IMG/VR virus record: IMGVR_UViG_3300014711_000003
Location: 1 to 39,058 of that record
DNA: 39,058 nucleotides
DNA from: a virus
Reading direction: 5' to 3' (one strand)
The first letter of the stretch is position 1; each line of letters begins with the position of its first letter. The notes below the pieces were generated by a model that saw only the letters and a list, made by a program, of their open reading frames with translations, did no database searches and was not told the origin of the DNA. The translations under genes were made by a program, and so were the position numbers. Below are positions 7,771 through 15,315 of the stretch, piece by piece.

Positions 7771-7792
7771 CTCGCGTCCAACTCGCGTCCAC
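7771..7792. repeat. Tandem 11-bp repeat
   Basis: CTCGCGTCCAA (7771-7781) is followed directly by CTCGCGTCCAC (7782-7792), after a TTTGTCCAA half-match. It lies about 45 bp before the early promoter -35 and may be a regulator site. Nothing identifies the binder. Confidence 0.45.
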
Positions 7793-7796
7793 ATTT

Positions 7797-7815
7797 ATAT
7801 GCAAATTCTGCATAT
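7797..7815. promoter_or_regulatory. Operator-like inverted repeat upstream of early promoter
   Basis: ATATGCA and TGCATAT form perfect 7-bp arms around a 5-nt AATTC centre. It lies 23 bp before the -35 box of the early promoter, a usual place for an activator or repressor site. The regulator is unknown. Confidence 0.5.
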
Positions 7816-7838
7816 CGACACTTTTTTGCAAAAAGGTG

Positions 7839-7866
7839 TTGACAACGTAAGAAAATCCCTTACAAT
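7839..7866 (+). promoter_or_regulatory. Early sigma70-type promoter
   Basis: A perfect -35 TTGACA (7839-7844) and a -10 TACAAT (7861-7866) are 16 nt apart, which places transcription start near 7873. The spacer and -10 carry a small dyad, GTAAG (7847-7851) and CTTAC (7859-7863), that could be an operator. It faces the run of 13 small rightward genes and indicates early transcription by host RNA polymerase. Confidence 0.85.
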
Positions 7867-7896
7867 AGCCACATCAACAACAGAAAGGTGCAAACT

Positions 7897-8097
7897 ATGG
7901 CATACGAAGCATATACAGCAATGACTCAACACATCGCGCAAACCGCGTTTGATGAGTGGCGCAAAGGCAACCCGACTCAGCCCATCATTGAACGACTGGC
8001 ACGCGAGGCCAACGTCGAGGAATGGCACTGCAACCGCGAGTTGACCAGAATCATCATCGACGCCCATCACAACAACATTTTGAGAATACCCGCATGA
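7897..8097 (+). CDS. Early protein, unknown function (66 aa)
   Basis: First gene behind the early promoter. Start chosen at ATG 7897 (MAYEAYTAM), with AGAAAGG 8 nt upstream; an in-frame GTG at 7888 lies inside that site. The product is small, helical and Ala/Glu/Arg-rich (FDEWRKGNPTQPIIERLA and NVEEWHCNRELTRIIID). I recognise no family. The stop overlaps the next start (ATGA). Confidence 0.75.
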   Translation: MAYEAYTAMTQHIAQTAFDEWRKGNPTQPIIERLAREANVEEWHCNRELTRIIIDAHHNNILRIPA

Positions 8098-8309
8098 AAT
8101 ACAAACTCAACACCGCTTGCGATGTCGACACCGACGAACCCGACGTCTACATCTTGAATCTGCCCGCAGGTTTCAAGTTCAACCATGACCCCATGTCGTT
8201 GTGTCATACATACGCTTACGACACCATGTCCGAATTACGCGCTGACATCAAACACTCAGTCATCCCTTGCGACTGCGCTGAGTGCGCACGCATGAAAGGC
8301 AAACTATGA
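8094..8309 (+). CDS. Early protein with Cys cluster (71 aa)
   Basis: Start at ATG 8094 (MKYKLNTACDVD), coupled to the upstream stop; a longer reading from 8022 has no ribosome site. Near the C-terminus CDCAECARM gives a CxCxxC cluster that might bind metal. The middle, DVYILNLPAGFKF, looks like a beta hairpin. No family recognised. The last codons overlap the next gene (ATGA). Confidence 0.7.
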   Translation: MKYKLNTACDVDTDEPDVYILNLPAGFKFNHDPMSLCHTYAYDTMSELRADIKHSVIPCDCAECARMKGKL

Positions 8310-8470
8310 CTTACACCATCCGCACCGCACGCATGACACTGGCGACTGCTCAGGGCGTCATGGCGACACTCGACAAGGGTTGGGACGCAGATCAGATAGC
8401 ACGCGCCAAGGCAGTGATCGCCCACTGGTCGCGTATTCGTAAAAACCAAGCAAAAAAGGTGACAGCATGA
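8306..8470 (+). CDS. Early protein, unknown function (54 aa)
   Basis: Start at ATG 8306 (MTYTIRTARMTLATAQ), overlapping the upstream stop. It is a basic helical protein ending SRIRKNQAKKVTA, with a GWDADQIARAKAVIAHW helix. The charge would suit nucleic-acid or host-protein binding, which is inference only. Its stop overlaps the next start (ATGA). Confidence 0.7.
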   Translation: MTYTIRTARMTLATAQGVMATLDKGWDADQIARAKAVIAHWSRIRKNQAKKVTA

Positions 8471-8634
8471 TCGCCCTCAACACCAACAACCCCGCCACGC
8501 GCTACACCTACGTCGTGGGCGTGTCTAAGGACGGCGTCACTTCAGTCATTGAAGTGTCAGCCAACACCCGCGCCCAAGCCTCCAAGATCGCCCGCCAAGC
8601 GGGTTACATCGTGCGCGACATTTACATCGGATAA
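8467..8634 (+). CDS. Early protein, unknown function (55 aa)
   Basis: Start at ATG 8467, four-base overlap with the upstream stop. The product MIALNTNNPATRYTY continues into a VVGVSKDGVTSVIEV strand pair and an ANTRAQASKIARQAGY helix, ending VRDIYIG. This compact beta-beta-alpha pattern resembles small proteins seen in other phages, but I cannot name a family. It is too short for usual ORF cut-offs. Confidence 0.7.
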   Translation: MIALNTNNPATRYTYVVGVSKDGVTSVIEVSANTRAQASKIARQAGYIVRDIYIG

Positions 8635-8637
8635 GCC

Positions 8638-8721
8638 ATGAACAAACACGACATCTACGACATTCTGACAGCCATCGCCTTCGGCCTCATGTTGGCCTTT
8701 TTCTTAACTTACAGGGGATAA
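8638..8721 (+). CDS. Membrane micropeptide (27 aa)
   Basis: ATG 8638 to TAA 8721. The peptide MNKHDIYDILTAIAF continues GLMLAFFLTYRG, a charged N-terminus followed by one hydrophobic helix of about 17 residues and a basic end. It fits snugly between two genes (3 nt and 2 nt gaps), which supports a real gene although the ribosome site is weak. A single-pass inner-membrane peptide is inferred; the role is unknown. Confidence 0.55.
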   Translation: MNKHDIYDILTAIAFGLMLAFFLTYRG

Positions 8722-8723
8722 AA

Positions 8724-9056
8724 ATGTACCAAACCATTAACACAGCATCTGCTTTCCGCGACGAGTTCCGCGCCTGCGGGCGCGCTGACCAGTTCTCATA
8801 CGAAGGCCTTGGCCTTTTGTTTGACTACTTGGAGGCATACGAAATGGACAGCGGTGAGGAGATTGAACTGGACGTCATCGCCCTTTGTTGCGACTTCTCT
8901 GAGGATACGCCCGAGGCCATCGCGCGCAGTTATGACATCGACATTGAAGGCATGGACGAAGGCCAAGCCCTTGACGAAGTGATTGCCACGTTGGAGGCCA
9001 ATGGTGCCTATGTTGGCAAAACAGACAGCGGTGCAATTATTTACAGGAATTATTGA
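8724..9056 (+). CDS. Acidic early phage protein (110 aa)
   Basis: ATG 8724 follows a GGGG-type site two bases after the upstream stop. Segments DQFSYEGLGLLFDYLEAYE and EIELDVIALCCDFSE, then ATLEANGAYVGKTDSGAIIY at the end, form a pattern I have seen in many phage and plasmid proteins of unknown function. Strongly acidic. The acidity could mean a DNA mimic or host-protein ligand, but that is speculation. The next gene starts one base after the stop. Confidence 0.8.
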   Translation: MYQTINTASAFRDEFRACGRADQFSYEGLGLLFDYLEAYEMDSGEEIELDVIALCCDFSEDTPEAIARSYDIDIEGMDEGQALDEVIATLEANGAYVGKTDSGAIIYRNY

Positions 9057-9057
9057 A

Positions 9058-9432
9058 ATGACCACATACAAAGTCCGCAAAACTTACCATCAGTTTTACT
9101 ACGCCATCATTGAGGCCGACGATTTTGAGCAGGCGCAAAAACGCGCAAAAGAATTAAAGATTGAAGACTGCAAATCAGACGATTATGCAGATTGGGAGGT
9201 CTATTCTGTGGACGCCATCGCGCCCAAGCCCCTGACGCCTGATCAGATCGCCTTTGTTGACGCATACTGCCTCGCGGTGTGCGACGCCCCCCGCGACATC
9301 GTGGAGGCGTTTATGCGTGAGGATGATTGCGACAAGTTCTGCGAAGAATATGGCCTTGAATACTATTCAGGACTGGCAGACGCGCACAACATGTGGGATT
9401 TGGCTTTGCAGTTTTCGAGGGGCAGCAAATGA
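9058..9432 (+). CDS. Early protein, unknown function (124 aa)
   Basis: Start at ATG 9058 (MTTYKVRKTYHQFYY) one base after the upstream stop; the longer reading from 8983 runs back through the previous gene. The N-terminal 55 residues look like a small alpha/beta domain (YAIIEADDFEQAQKRAKEL), followed by an acidic helical half with four cysteines. No family recognised. The stop overlaps the next start (ATGA). Confidence 0.78.
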   Translation: MTTYKVRKTYHQFYYAIIEADDFEQAQKRAKELKIEDCKSDDYADWEVYSVDAIAPKPLTPDQIAFVDAYCLAVCDAPRDIVEAFMREDDCDKFCEEYGLEYYSGLADAHNMWDLALQFSRGSK

Positions 9433-9716
9433 CACATGACGAACTCAAGGCCAAGATCAGCGACTTGCTGATTGAAAACCACCCCGCAGAACTGGCGCGT
9501 TTGACAGGCGAGGGCGACAGCACCTGCAAAAAGATCGTCCATGAGTTGTATATGGAACGCTTCAACGACCCCGCCTGTTGGCACGTTGAGCAGTCAGACG
9601 ACCTTTGGGTCATCTACGGCAACACGACCGACGAATGGATAGATGAGAACGGGGATTACTTAGGGTTTGACACCGAGCAAGAGGCCGAGGACTACATCAA
9701 GGAGACATTTAAATGA
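9429..9716 (+). CDS. Early protein, unknown function (95 aa)
   Basis: Start at ATG 9429 (MTHDELKAKISDLLIE), coupled to the upstream stop, with GGGGCAGC before it. Acidic protein with a helical N-terminus and a C-terminal TDEWIDENGDYLGFDTEQEA segment. I know no family for it. Overlaps the next start by four bases. Confidence 0.75.
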   Translation: MTHDELKAKISDLLIENHPAELARLTGEGDSTCKKIVHELYMERFNDPACWHVEQSDDLWVIYGNTTDEWIDENGDYLGFDTEQEAEDYIKETFK

Positions 9717-9928
9717 CCCACTACGACAAGACGCGCGTCACCTTCCACCATGGCAATGCTTTTGACGCGGAGGGCATCACGCCCACGCCCTTTGCTACGC
9801 TCACCTTCAACGCCCTCGTTGAGCGTGAGTTAATCGACACCATCTGCGACCTTATCCGCAAGCATGTCAACGAGACGCACATGGACTTTTGCAACATCAA
9901 ATTAACTTCTGAGGATTGGGACTGCTAA
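9713..9928 (+). CDS. Early protein, unknown function (71 aa)
   Basis: ATG 9713 overlaps the upstream stop (ATGA). The product has an N-terminal beta region (TRVTFHHGNAFDA) and a helix LIDTICDLIRKHVNE. The next gene begins directly after its TAA. Family unknown; support comes from tight packing and continuous frame. Confidence 0.7.
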   Translation: MTHYDKTRVTFHHGNAFDAEGITPTPFATLTFNALVERELIDTICDLIRKHVNETHMDFCNIKLTSEDWDC

Positions 9929-10084
9929 ATGCACGACATAGACGAACAACTGGCGATTGTGTGGGCAGCTTTAGAGGCCTACCGAGCCGATCTCATACCC
10001 GAGGGCGACCCTGCCTATGACGAAGAATGGAACAACATTTGCACCGCGATGGCGGTCATTGAGGAGGACTTGAAAAATGATTGA
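9929..10084 (+). CDS. Early acidic protein (51 aa)
   Basis: ATG 9929 stands directly after the TAA of the previous gene. The product MHDIDEQLAIVWAALEAY is acidic and helical, ending AVIEEDLKND. It overlaps the start of the next gene by 8 nt. GAGGAGGAC inside its last codons serves as the ribosome site of that next gene. Function unknown. Confidence 0.65.
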   Translation: MHDIDEQLAIVWAALEAYRADLIPEGDPAYDEEWNNICTAMAVIEEDLKND

Positions 10085-10283
10085 TCTCACCAAACTGCCC
10101 CCAGACGATGCCGAGCGCATCGCCTACGCTGAGGGCTTCACAGGCGTGGGCGCGCTATTCGCCCGCATAGGCGACCTAGAACACGCGATTTATGTATTGC
10201 TTAACGAATTAGAGGTCGGCAAGGTCGAACTGCCCCTCGAAATAAACGACGCCATTGACCAACTGCGGGAGTTGTTGCCATGA
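10077..10283 (+). CDS. Early protein, unknown function (68 aa)
   Basis: ATG 10077 lies behind a strong GAGGAGG within the previous gene. The product begins MIDLTKLPPDDAERIAYAEG and ends with a helix INDAIDQLRELLP; it is acidic and probably all-helical. No family recognised. Its stop overlaps the next start by four bases. Confidence 0.7.
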   Translation: MIDLTKLPPDDAERIAYAEGFTGVGALFARIGDLEHAIYVLLNELEVGKVELPLEINDAIDQLRELLP

Positions 10284-10480
10284 CCCACCCCCTCATTGCC
10301 GAGGCCTTGGCACCTTTCAGGCCTCTCACCTACACCGAACATTACTACATCGACCTTGGCTACCGCTACGAGCAGGGAAAGGCCTTAGAGCGCGAATACA
10401 AGGAGGCACAGGCCGAAGGCCCAGAGGCGCGTCGTTTGCTGTATAGAGGGGCGATGGAAGCCATGATGAGGGCATATTGA
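10280..10480 (+). CDS. Early protein, unknown function (66 aa)
   Basis: ATG 10280 is coupled to the upstream stop. The product has LTYTEHYYIDLGYRYEQG, then an acidic helix ALEREYKEAQAEG and a basic end. The spacing and overlap match its neighbours, which is the main support. A 19-residue frame begins on its stop. Confidence 0.65.
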   Translation: MTHPLIAEALAPFRPLTYTEHYYIDLGYRYEQGKALEREYKEAQAEGPEARRLLYRGAMEAMMRAY

Positions 10481-10539
10481 TGTTACTCACCATAGCGTTT
10501 ATACTGGCGGGGCTACTAGCCATTCTCCTTGACTTGTAG
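10480..10539 (+). CDS. Possible membrane micropeptide (19 aa)
   Basis: ATG at 10480 shares the last base of the upstream TGA and the frame ends at TAG 10539. The peptide MLLTIAFILAGLLAILLDL is entirely hydrophobic, one membrane span. It is the last frame before the terminator. The length is at the limit of what can be believed; the coupled start and pure membrane composition are the only evidence. Confidence 0.4.
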   Translation: MLLTIAFILAGLLAILLDL

Positions 10540-10551
10540 TTGCCACCTTAC

Positions 10552-10576
10552 AGCCCGCCTTGTGCGGGCTTTTTTT
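10552..10576 (+). terminator. Rho-independent terminator of the early genes
   Basis: AGCCCGC (10552-10558) and GCGGGCT (10564-10570) form a perfect 7-bp GC-rich stem with a 5-nt loop, followed by seven T (10570-10576). It ends the rightward early unit and overlaps by two bases the end of the leftward gene at 10575. Confidence 0.93.
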
Positions 10577-10814
10577 ACGAGATAAATATTGGCGTTCGTT
10601 CGCCAACATACGCGCCAAGGATATTGAACTCGAAATATTCAACGGCCTCGTCCTCGGTCATCTCACGCGCCAAGATTTCGATAATCTTGGGCGTGCTGTA
10701 CGCCACCACAGCCTCCATGCCTATGCGCTCGGCTACGCCAAGGATCGCGTCGTCAAAGCCATCGGCAAACAGCAGGCCGTCATGGTATGCGCTAAGTTCT
10801 TCGCGGATGTTCAT
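10575..10814 (-). CDS. Small acidic phage protein (79 aa)
   Basis: Last gene of the leftward replication unit; its ATG overlaps the primase-helicase stop (ATGA at 10814-10811). The sequence MNIREELSAYHDGLLFADG, then MTEDEAVEYFEFN and ILGAYVGERTPIFI, resembles a conserved small phage protein often found with replication genes, function unknown. Acidic, probably alpha/beta. Its stop lies in the T-run of the convergent terminator. Confidence 0.78.
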   Translation of the reverse strand: MNIREELSAYHDGLLFADGFDDAILGVAERIGMEAVVAYSTPKIIEILAREMTEDEAVEYFEFNILGAYVGERTPIFIS

Positions 10815-13105
10815 TTGACTAACCTCACAGATTGGGGGGCGGGGACATCTTCGACAAGGCGACGCAATTCTGACTTGCTCATGTCACGCAACTCAGGCGC
10901 GCAGAAAATGTGTTTCTTGGTGTCAAACTCGCGGGACTTCAGACGCCCCATGTCAATCCATCCCGCCTCTTTGAGCGCGTGCAACAGCGCAGGCTGTGGC
11001 ACCTTCACGCCACTAGGTGCTGCCCCTGCAAGGCGATCGCACAGCGCATGGAAGGGGGACGCCACCGCGCCTTTTGAGAACTCGCCCAGACGCCCGCGCA
11101 TGAGTTCCACCAAGTACGACTCGGCCATGCTCATGCCATGCTCAACAAGATTCATCTTGAACTCGGTCATCATGGGCGTTGCACCTGCGTTGAACGCTGA
11201 CACATCACGCGACGCAAGCCAGCCACCAATAGACGCAAAGCCCCCCGACTTGTACCACTTCCACATCTTCTCAGCAGACGCAGGCGACATCCGAGGCGCG
11301 TGTGACCAGACGCAAAACCACCTGCGGTCTTGCGAGTCCAAGGAGATCGGCACAGGGTCATTGGAGAACGCCAACACAAACACGCGGTTCGCCATTTGGT
11401 AGGGATGCAGACCCTTGCGGTTGACTGTCAGCATCTCAGGCGGGGCGGCAATGATGGGCTTGAGTTTGTTGGCCAAGGCGCGACGCTCTTTTGCGTCAGG
11501 TTCTTTGAGTTCGTTCAGGATCAGAATTTCAGACTCAAGGGCGTAACCAAACTGCGACGACATGGTGTCGTTGTCGAGCAGGCCTCGGTTCTTGAGGTGT
11601 TCACCACAAACTGCCCAGATGAAGGGTGCCCACATGGTGTCCTTGCCTGAGCCTTGGTCGCCACCATGAAGGATCGCGTGGTTAATCTTGACCTCGGGGT
11701 GTTGCACCTTGAAGGCCATGACGTCAAAGATGTGATTTAACTCAGCCTCGTCAGGCACAAGTGTTCTGCAATGCTCAAGCCAAGGCGCCACGTCACCGCC
11801 ATGCGTGTATGCAGGCCGTGCATCGCGCCAGCGGTTGCCATACAGGTCGCCATCACGCGCCACGATGACCGACTCACCTGCGGCATAGGTGATGCCCACC
11901 AGTGCTTTCGCGCCATTGGCTTGGCGGTTCTCGTCAAAGCACACAGACGCCTCGATCTTGGGGTTCTTGCCGTGGATGGACTTGCAGGAAATGTGACGAA
12001 ACAGCGCGTTGAAGGTCGAGCGCGACACCTCGCGTCTGTCTTGCATATCAAAATAAGACTCATCGTCTTGGATGTACGCAAAGCGTTCATACCACTGCGC
12101 TTTCTCAACGCGGCCTAACTCCTTGCGCTCAACCTCAGCGATCACGCTGTTGGCGTCGTCTGTGAACATATCGGACGGCGTGAGTTTGGACAGCGCAGAC
12201 TCCATGGCCATGGCGAGCAACTCGTCACGCAGGCCTGGAGCGTGCTTCGGGCCACCATTGTCTGACACCCACTTGAGGAACACGCCTGAGTCGAGTTCAA
12301 GGCAGTGGCTGTGCAGGCAGCAATACGCACGATTGGCGGGCATATAGCGGCCCTCGGGGTTGCCGTCGGTATGCTCGGCTGAGTTGGGGCAGATCACGCC
12401 AGCCCAGCCCTCAGCGTTCGGTTTGGACAACAGCAAACCCTGACCAGACAGCCACGCCATCACGTCGTCAGCGCCGTCATCTGACAGACGGATCGGGCGC
12501 ACACCAACTGAGTCAGCAGGCGCGGGCACGACACCAAGGGCGGTGTAGATCTGCTCAAGTGTGAAGTCACGCTCGGGATGAAACTCCACCAGCTTGGCGG
12601 CAAAGTTGTTGCGGTTGGGTTTGAGGTTGATCGAGTCAGGCAGACGGAAGTTGCGCACGGCGTTAATCGCGCCAGAATCGGTGAAGCCTGCGTCAGCGAT
12701 GGCTTTGATGGCCGCGGAAAAATCGGCCTTTGTAGGCTGTTCTGAGAAGGCGTAGCCCCATTGAAACGAACCCTCGGACGTCTCCATCTTCCAAGTGGGT
12801 TCTAGCGGCGGTATCTTGGCCTTTGTGCCCACGTCGTCAAGCACCATGACCAACACATACTCACAGTTGGCCGCACTGGCGCTGACGTGGCCATCCTTGA
12901 AGCGGTCGATGATGAACGACGCGGTGTTGCCATACCACGCGCCCTCTTTCATGCGAGTCGTGGGCAGATAAGCCGGCCATGTGCATTTGATCGCGCCGTC
13001 TGCGTGGAACTGCATCTGGCCGTCTTTGAGTTGCGGCTTTTGACGCACCACAAGCGCCGTCTCACCCTCGGGCGCCAAGGAAATTAAAAAATCAAGAAAA
13101 TTCAT
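10811..13105 (-). CDS. Primase-helicase, PrimPol-like plus DUF5906-type ATPase (764 aa)
   Basis: Likely primes and unwinds DNA at the fork. The N-terminal part has VLVMVLDDVGTK (about 84-95) and WKMETSEGSFQWGYAF, the pattern of RepB/PrimPol-like primases whose acidic pair binds metal. A Cys/His cluster follows (C239, H245, C262, H265, C268), probably a zinc site. The C-terminal ATPase has Walker A GGDQGSGKDT (481-490), Walker B-like EILILNELKE (526-535) and a sensor region VFVLAFSNDPVPIS, as in DUF5906 superfamily 3 helicases. Its start overlaps the polymerase stop (ATGA). Domain boundaries are read by eye. Confidence 0.85.
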   Translation of the reverse strand: MNFLDFLISLAPEGETALVVRQKPQLKDGQMQFHADGAIKCTWPAYLPTTRMKEGAWYGNTASFIIDRFKDGHVSASAANCEYVLVMVLDDVGTKAKIPPLEPTWKMETSEGSFQWGYAFSEQPTKADFSAAIKAIADAGFTDSGAINAVRNFRLPDSINLKPNRNNFAAKLVEFHPERDFTLEQIYTALGVVPAPADSVGVRPIRLSDDGADDVMAWLSGQGLLLSKPNAEGWAGVICPNSAEHTDGNPEGRYMPANRAYCCLHSHCLELDSGVFLKWVSDNGGPKHAPGLRDELLAMAMESALSKLTPSDMFTDDANSVIAEVERKELGRVEKAQWYERFAYIQDDESYFDMQDRREVSRSTFNALFRHISCKSIHGKNPKIEASVCFDENRQANGAKALVGITYAAGESVIVARDGDLYGNRWRDARPAYTHGGDVAPWLEHCRTLVPDEAELNHIFDVMAFKVQHPEVKINHAILHGGDQGSGKDTMWAPFIWAVCGEHLKNRGLLDNDTMSSQFGYALESEILILNELKEPDAKERRALANKLKPIIAAPPEMLTVNRKGLHPYQMANRVFVLAFSNDPVPISLDSQDRRWFCVWSHAPRMSPASAEKMWKWYKSGGFASIGGWLASRDVSAFNAGATPMMTEFKMNLVEHGMSMAESYLVELMRGRLGEFSKGAVASPFHALCDRLAGAAPSGVKVPQPALLHALKEAGWIDMGRLKSREFDTKKHIFCAPELRDMSKSELRRLVEDVPAPQSVRLVK

Positions 13106-15003
13106 TTGCCATACCTTTTCATAGTTTCAACTTCAGCGTTGAGCGGCAAGCCTTCGGCCCACGCTGGCGCTGTACACATCACACGTTTTAGTTCTTCAGC
13201 CGCGCCCTCGCGGTCAGTCTCAAGCACGATCTCGTCATGCACATGCAGCACGACGTCATCGAGTTGTCTGAGGGAATGACGCAGTAGATCATTGGCGACC
13301 GCCTGCGTCACATTCTCACACGCCAAGCCTTTCCAGAGACGCGCGCGTGGCCATTCTTTTGCATCTTGCGCGGGCTTCCATGCCGCTTTGGCATAAGTCA
13401 CGCCCTCCGATTCCAATTTGGCATAGGGGTAGCACAAAATCCTGCCCGATGGGAGCGCATACCACAGGTGTTGACCATCAAACAAATATGTGATACGGCC
13501 AGCCTTGAACTCACGCCCCTTGTTTCTCATTGCTCGGGTGTACGATTCCTCAAGCGCAGACCAATAAGGTACAGCCCATGGGTTAGCCCGACGCCAGCCG
13601 TCAACCATTCGCTTGGCGACGGGTTCAGGTAAGCTAATACCATAAGCGCGGCCCATAGCGGCAAAAGCGCCAACGCCTCCGGCAAAGCCACAAGCCAACT
13701 CTTGAACCTTGCCAATCTGTCGTTGATCTTTGGTAACGTCATCGACGCGGACGTTAAACGTCGCTGCTGCGTTAACTTTGTAGACGTCTTCACCAGTTCT
13801 GAATAGTTCCAGTTTGTCGTCCCCACGGCCAGACAGCCACGGGTTAACGCGGGCTTCGATGGCCGCCCAATCGGCAACGACAAGGTGCTTGCCTGCGGCT
13901 GGGATAAGGGCGGGTCTGAGCATGCCTTTGAGTACATCGGTAACGCGCTTTCCATACCGAGGCACGATTGCGTGTCCTCTGACCATGGCATGCCGAACTT
14001 CTTCGGGTTCGTCAGCGCATTTGCGCGTAAAGTTATGAACTTGTGCGCCATAGCTGCTTGCTCGACCTGTTGCCGAGCCTCCAGCAAATACGAACGCTCC
14101 GCGTACCCGCGCATCCTCCTCATCTGCCAGACTGGCGAGTCGATTGAATTTCGCCACGGAGGATGCCCAGAGGTCGTCTGCGCATTGGATAACTTCTTGG
14201 ACATCGGCTGGGACTTCATCGGGGTTCTCCATCAGTAAAAGGTTTGCACGAACTGTCTTGTCAATCGAATACTTGCCGTCTTTCTCCATCAGCTTCTTGG
14301 CCTCTGGCCCGACGCGCTCAAGCACCCACTCGCGCATGCGTGGGGAACGCACTGACGCGATAGCGCCCTGCGTGACTTCTTGCACGATCTGTTCGATCTC
14401 AATGAGTTCGTCTGAGGCGTACTTCACGGCGGCGTGGCACAGCGGCACGTCGACCAACACGCCGCGGTCGTTGATCTTTTCATTGACGTGATAGTCGGCC
14501 AACTCATCAGCAGACAAGTCACGCATGGCCTTGCTGATCGCACGCATGGCGCGCACGTCCTGCTCACAATACTGGATCATCTCGGCCATGAGTTCAGGCG
14601 AGTCTTTGAATGGCGGCACGCACATCAGGCGAATGAGTTGCGCGCCGCGGTGGTCTTTCTTCATGGACGCGCCAGCAAAGCGGCCAACGTCCTCCAGACT
14701 GCCAGGCGCGCAGTTGGCGCGGGCTTGCGTGGCGGTGCAGTAGAACTGTTCCAACTTGAAGTTAATCTGCAACACGTACCAAAAAATCAAGCGCTCAAAC
14801 GCCGCGTTGTGCGCACGGATCTGGCCTGTGTAGTTGCGCACACGTTCGGGGAAGGGTTGGTCGGGTGTCCATGTCACCACTTCCTCATCATCAAAAGCGT
14901 AGGACATGCAGAGGACTTCCGTCGACATATCTTGAGCATAGTTGTACACGCCCTTGGCGCGTAGGTCGCACTTACTGCGCGTCTCAAAATCTAACCAAAG
15001 CAT
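13102..15003 (-). CDS. DNA polymerase, family A, with 3'-5' exonuclease (633 aa)
   Basis: Phage replicative polymerase. The exonuclease domain shows LDFETRS (D5, E7), RAHNAAFE (about 63-70, with E in place of the usual D after F) and YCEQDV (Y145, D149). The polymerase domain shows GRASSYGAQVHN, motif A VVADWAAIEAR (D378), motif B around RQIGKVQELACGFAGG, and motif C HVHDEIVLE (H589, D590, E591). No 5' nuclease domain is present, as in T7-type enzymes. The start shares bases with the upstream stop (TAATG). All catalytic motifs of synthesis are intact. Confidence 0.93.
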   Translation of the reverse strand: MLWLDFETRSKCDLRAKGVYNYAQDMSTEVLCMSYAFDDEEVVTWTPDQPFPERVRNYTGQIRAHNAAFERLIFWYVLQINFKLEQFYCTATQARANCAPGSLEDVGRFAGASMKKDHRGAQLIRLMCVPPFKDSPELMAEMIQYCEQDVRAMRAISKAMRDLSADELADYHVNEKINDRGVLVDVPLCHAAVKYASDELIEIEQIVQEVTQGAIASVRSPRMREWVLERVGPEAKKLMEKDGKYSIDKTVRANLLLMENPDEVPADVQEVIQCADDLWASSVAKFNRLASLADEEDARVRGAFVFAGGSATGRASSYGAQVHNFTRKCADEPEEVRHAMVRGHAIVPRYGKRVTDVLKGMLRPALIPAAGKHLVVADWAAIEARVNPWLSGRGDDKLELFRTGEDVYKVNAAATFNVRVDDVTKDQRQIGKVQELACGFAGGVGAFAAMGRAYGISLPEPVAKRMVDGWRRANPWAVPYWSALEESYTRAMRNKGREFKAGRITYLFDGQHLWYALPSGRILCYPYAKLESEGVTYAKAAWKPAQDAKEWPRARLWKGLACENVTQAVANDLLRHSLRQLDDVVLHVHDEIVLETDREGAAEELKRVMCTAPAWAEGLPLNAEVETMKRYGK

Positions 15004-15269
15004 TATTTAATCCCGTGAGCGGCTTCAATGGCTCGGGCAAAGTTGTGGGCTAGTGCGTTATCTTGTGGCCGTAACGATTGCCCAGTTGCGCCCCAATAGA
15101 CTGTTGCAATAGCCTCATGCGTCAACGGCTTACGCTCGGGCAGTGTCAAGGGATGAAATTGGGAATAGATAACCACGTTGCGTCCATCTGGCCGCATCCT
15201 CATTGCTACAACATGCGTACCTTCATCAGTTACATCCACGCCAATAGCCACGTCTGTTTTTTGCTTCAT
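15003..15269 (-). CDS. Small protein in replication unit (88 aa)
   Basis: Start chosen at the second ATG, 15269 (MKQKTDVAIGVDVT), because AAGGAG lies 6 nt before it; the ATG at 15275 is adjacent to that site. A beta-rich N-terminus (VAIGVDVTDEGTHVVAMRM) is followed by a helical end ALAHNFARAIEAAHGIK. Its stop overlaps the polymerase start. I recognise no family; a role with the polymerase is suggested by coupling alone. Confidence 0.7.
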   Translation of the reverse strand: MKQKTDVAIGVDVTDEGTHVVAMRMRPDGRNVVIYSQFHPLTLPERKPLTHEAIATVYWGATGQSLRPQDNALAHNFARAIEAAHGIK

Positions 15270-15315
15270 AAGCATCTCCTTTCCAATGGGCGCTCATAAC
15301 ACCCATCAGAAAAAG

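Larger units (their letters stand above)
7055..7896. other. Non-coding control region, candidate replication origin
   Basis: No credible gene is seen here. It separates leftward late genes from rightward early genes. In order it holds an AT-rich tract (7086-7145), a pyrimidine-rich tract on the plus strand (about 7155-7217), a perfect 10-bp palindrome AGTGGCCACT (7222-7231), a dense array of DnaA-box-like 9-mers (7252-7576), a palindrome AAACGCGTTT (7524-7533), a second AT-rich tract with two more boxes (about 7650-7705), short tandem repeats and the early promoter. These are the usual parts of a bacterial-type origin. Function is inferred from arrangement. Confidence 0.7.

Noticed and set aside
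7549-7842. A 97-residue frame through the control region
   Set aside because: Its residues (MWTMWTLWT and similar) simply translate the 9-mer repeats; no ribosome site.
10560-11402. A 280-residue plus-strand reading frame
   Set aside because: It is antisense to the primase-helicase, has no ribosome site, and its composition looks like a shadow of the GC-rich coding strand.
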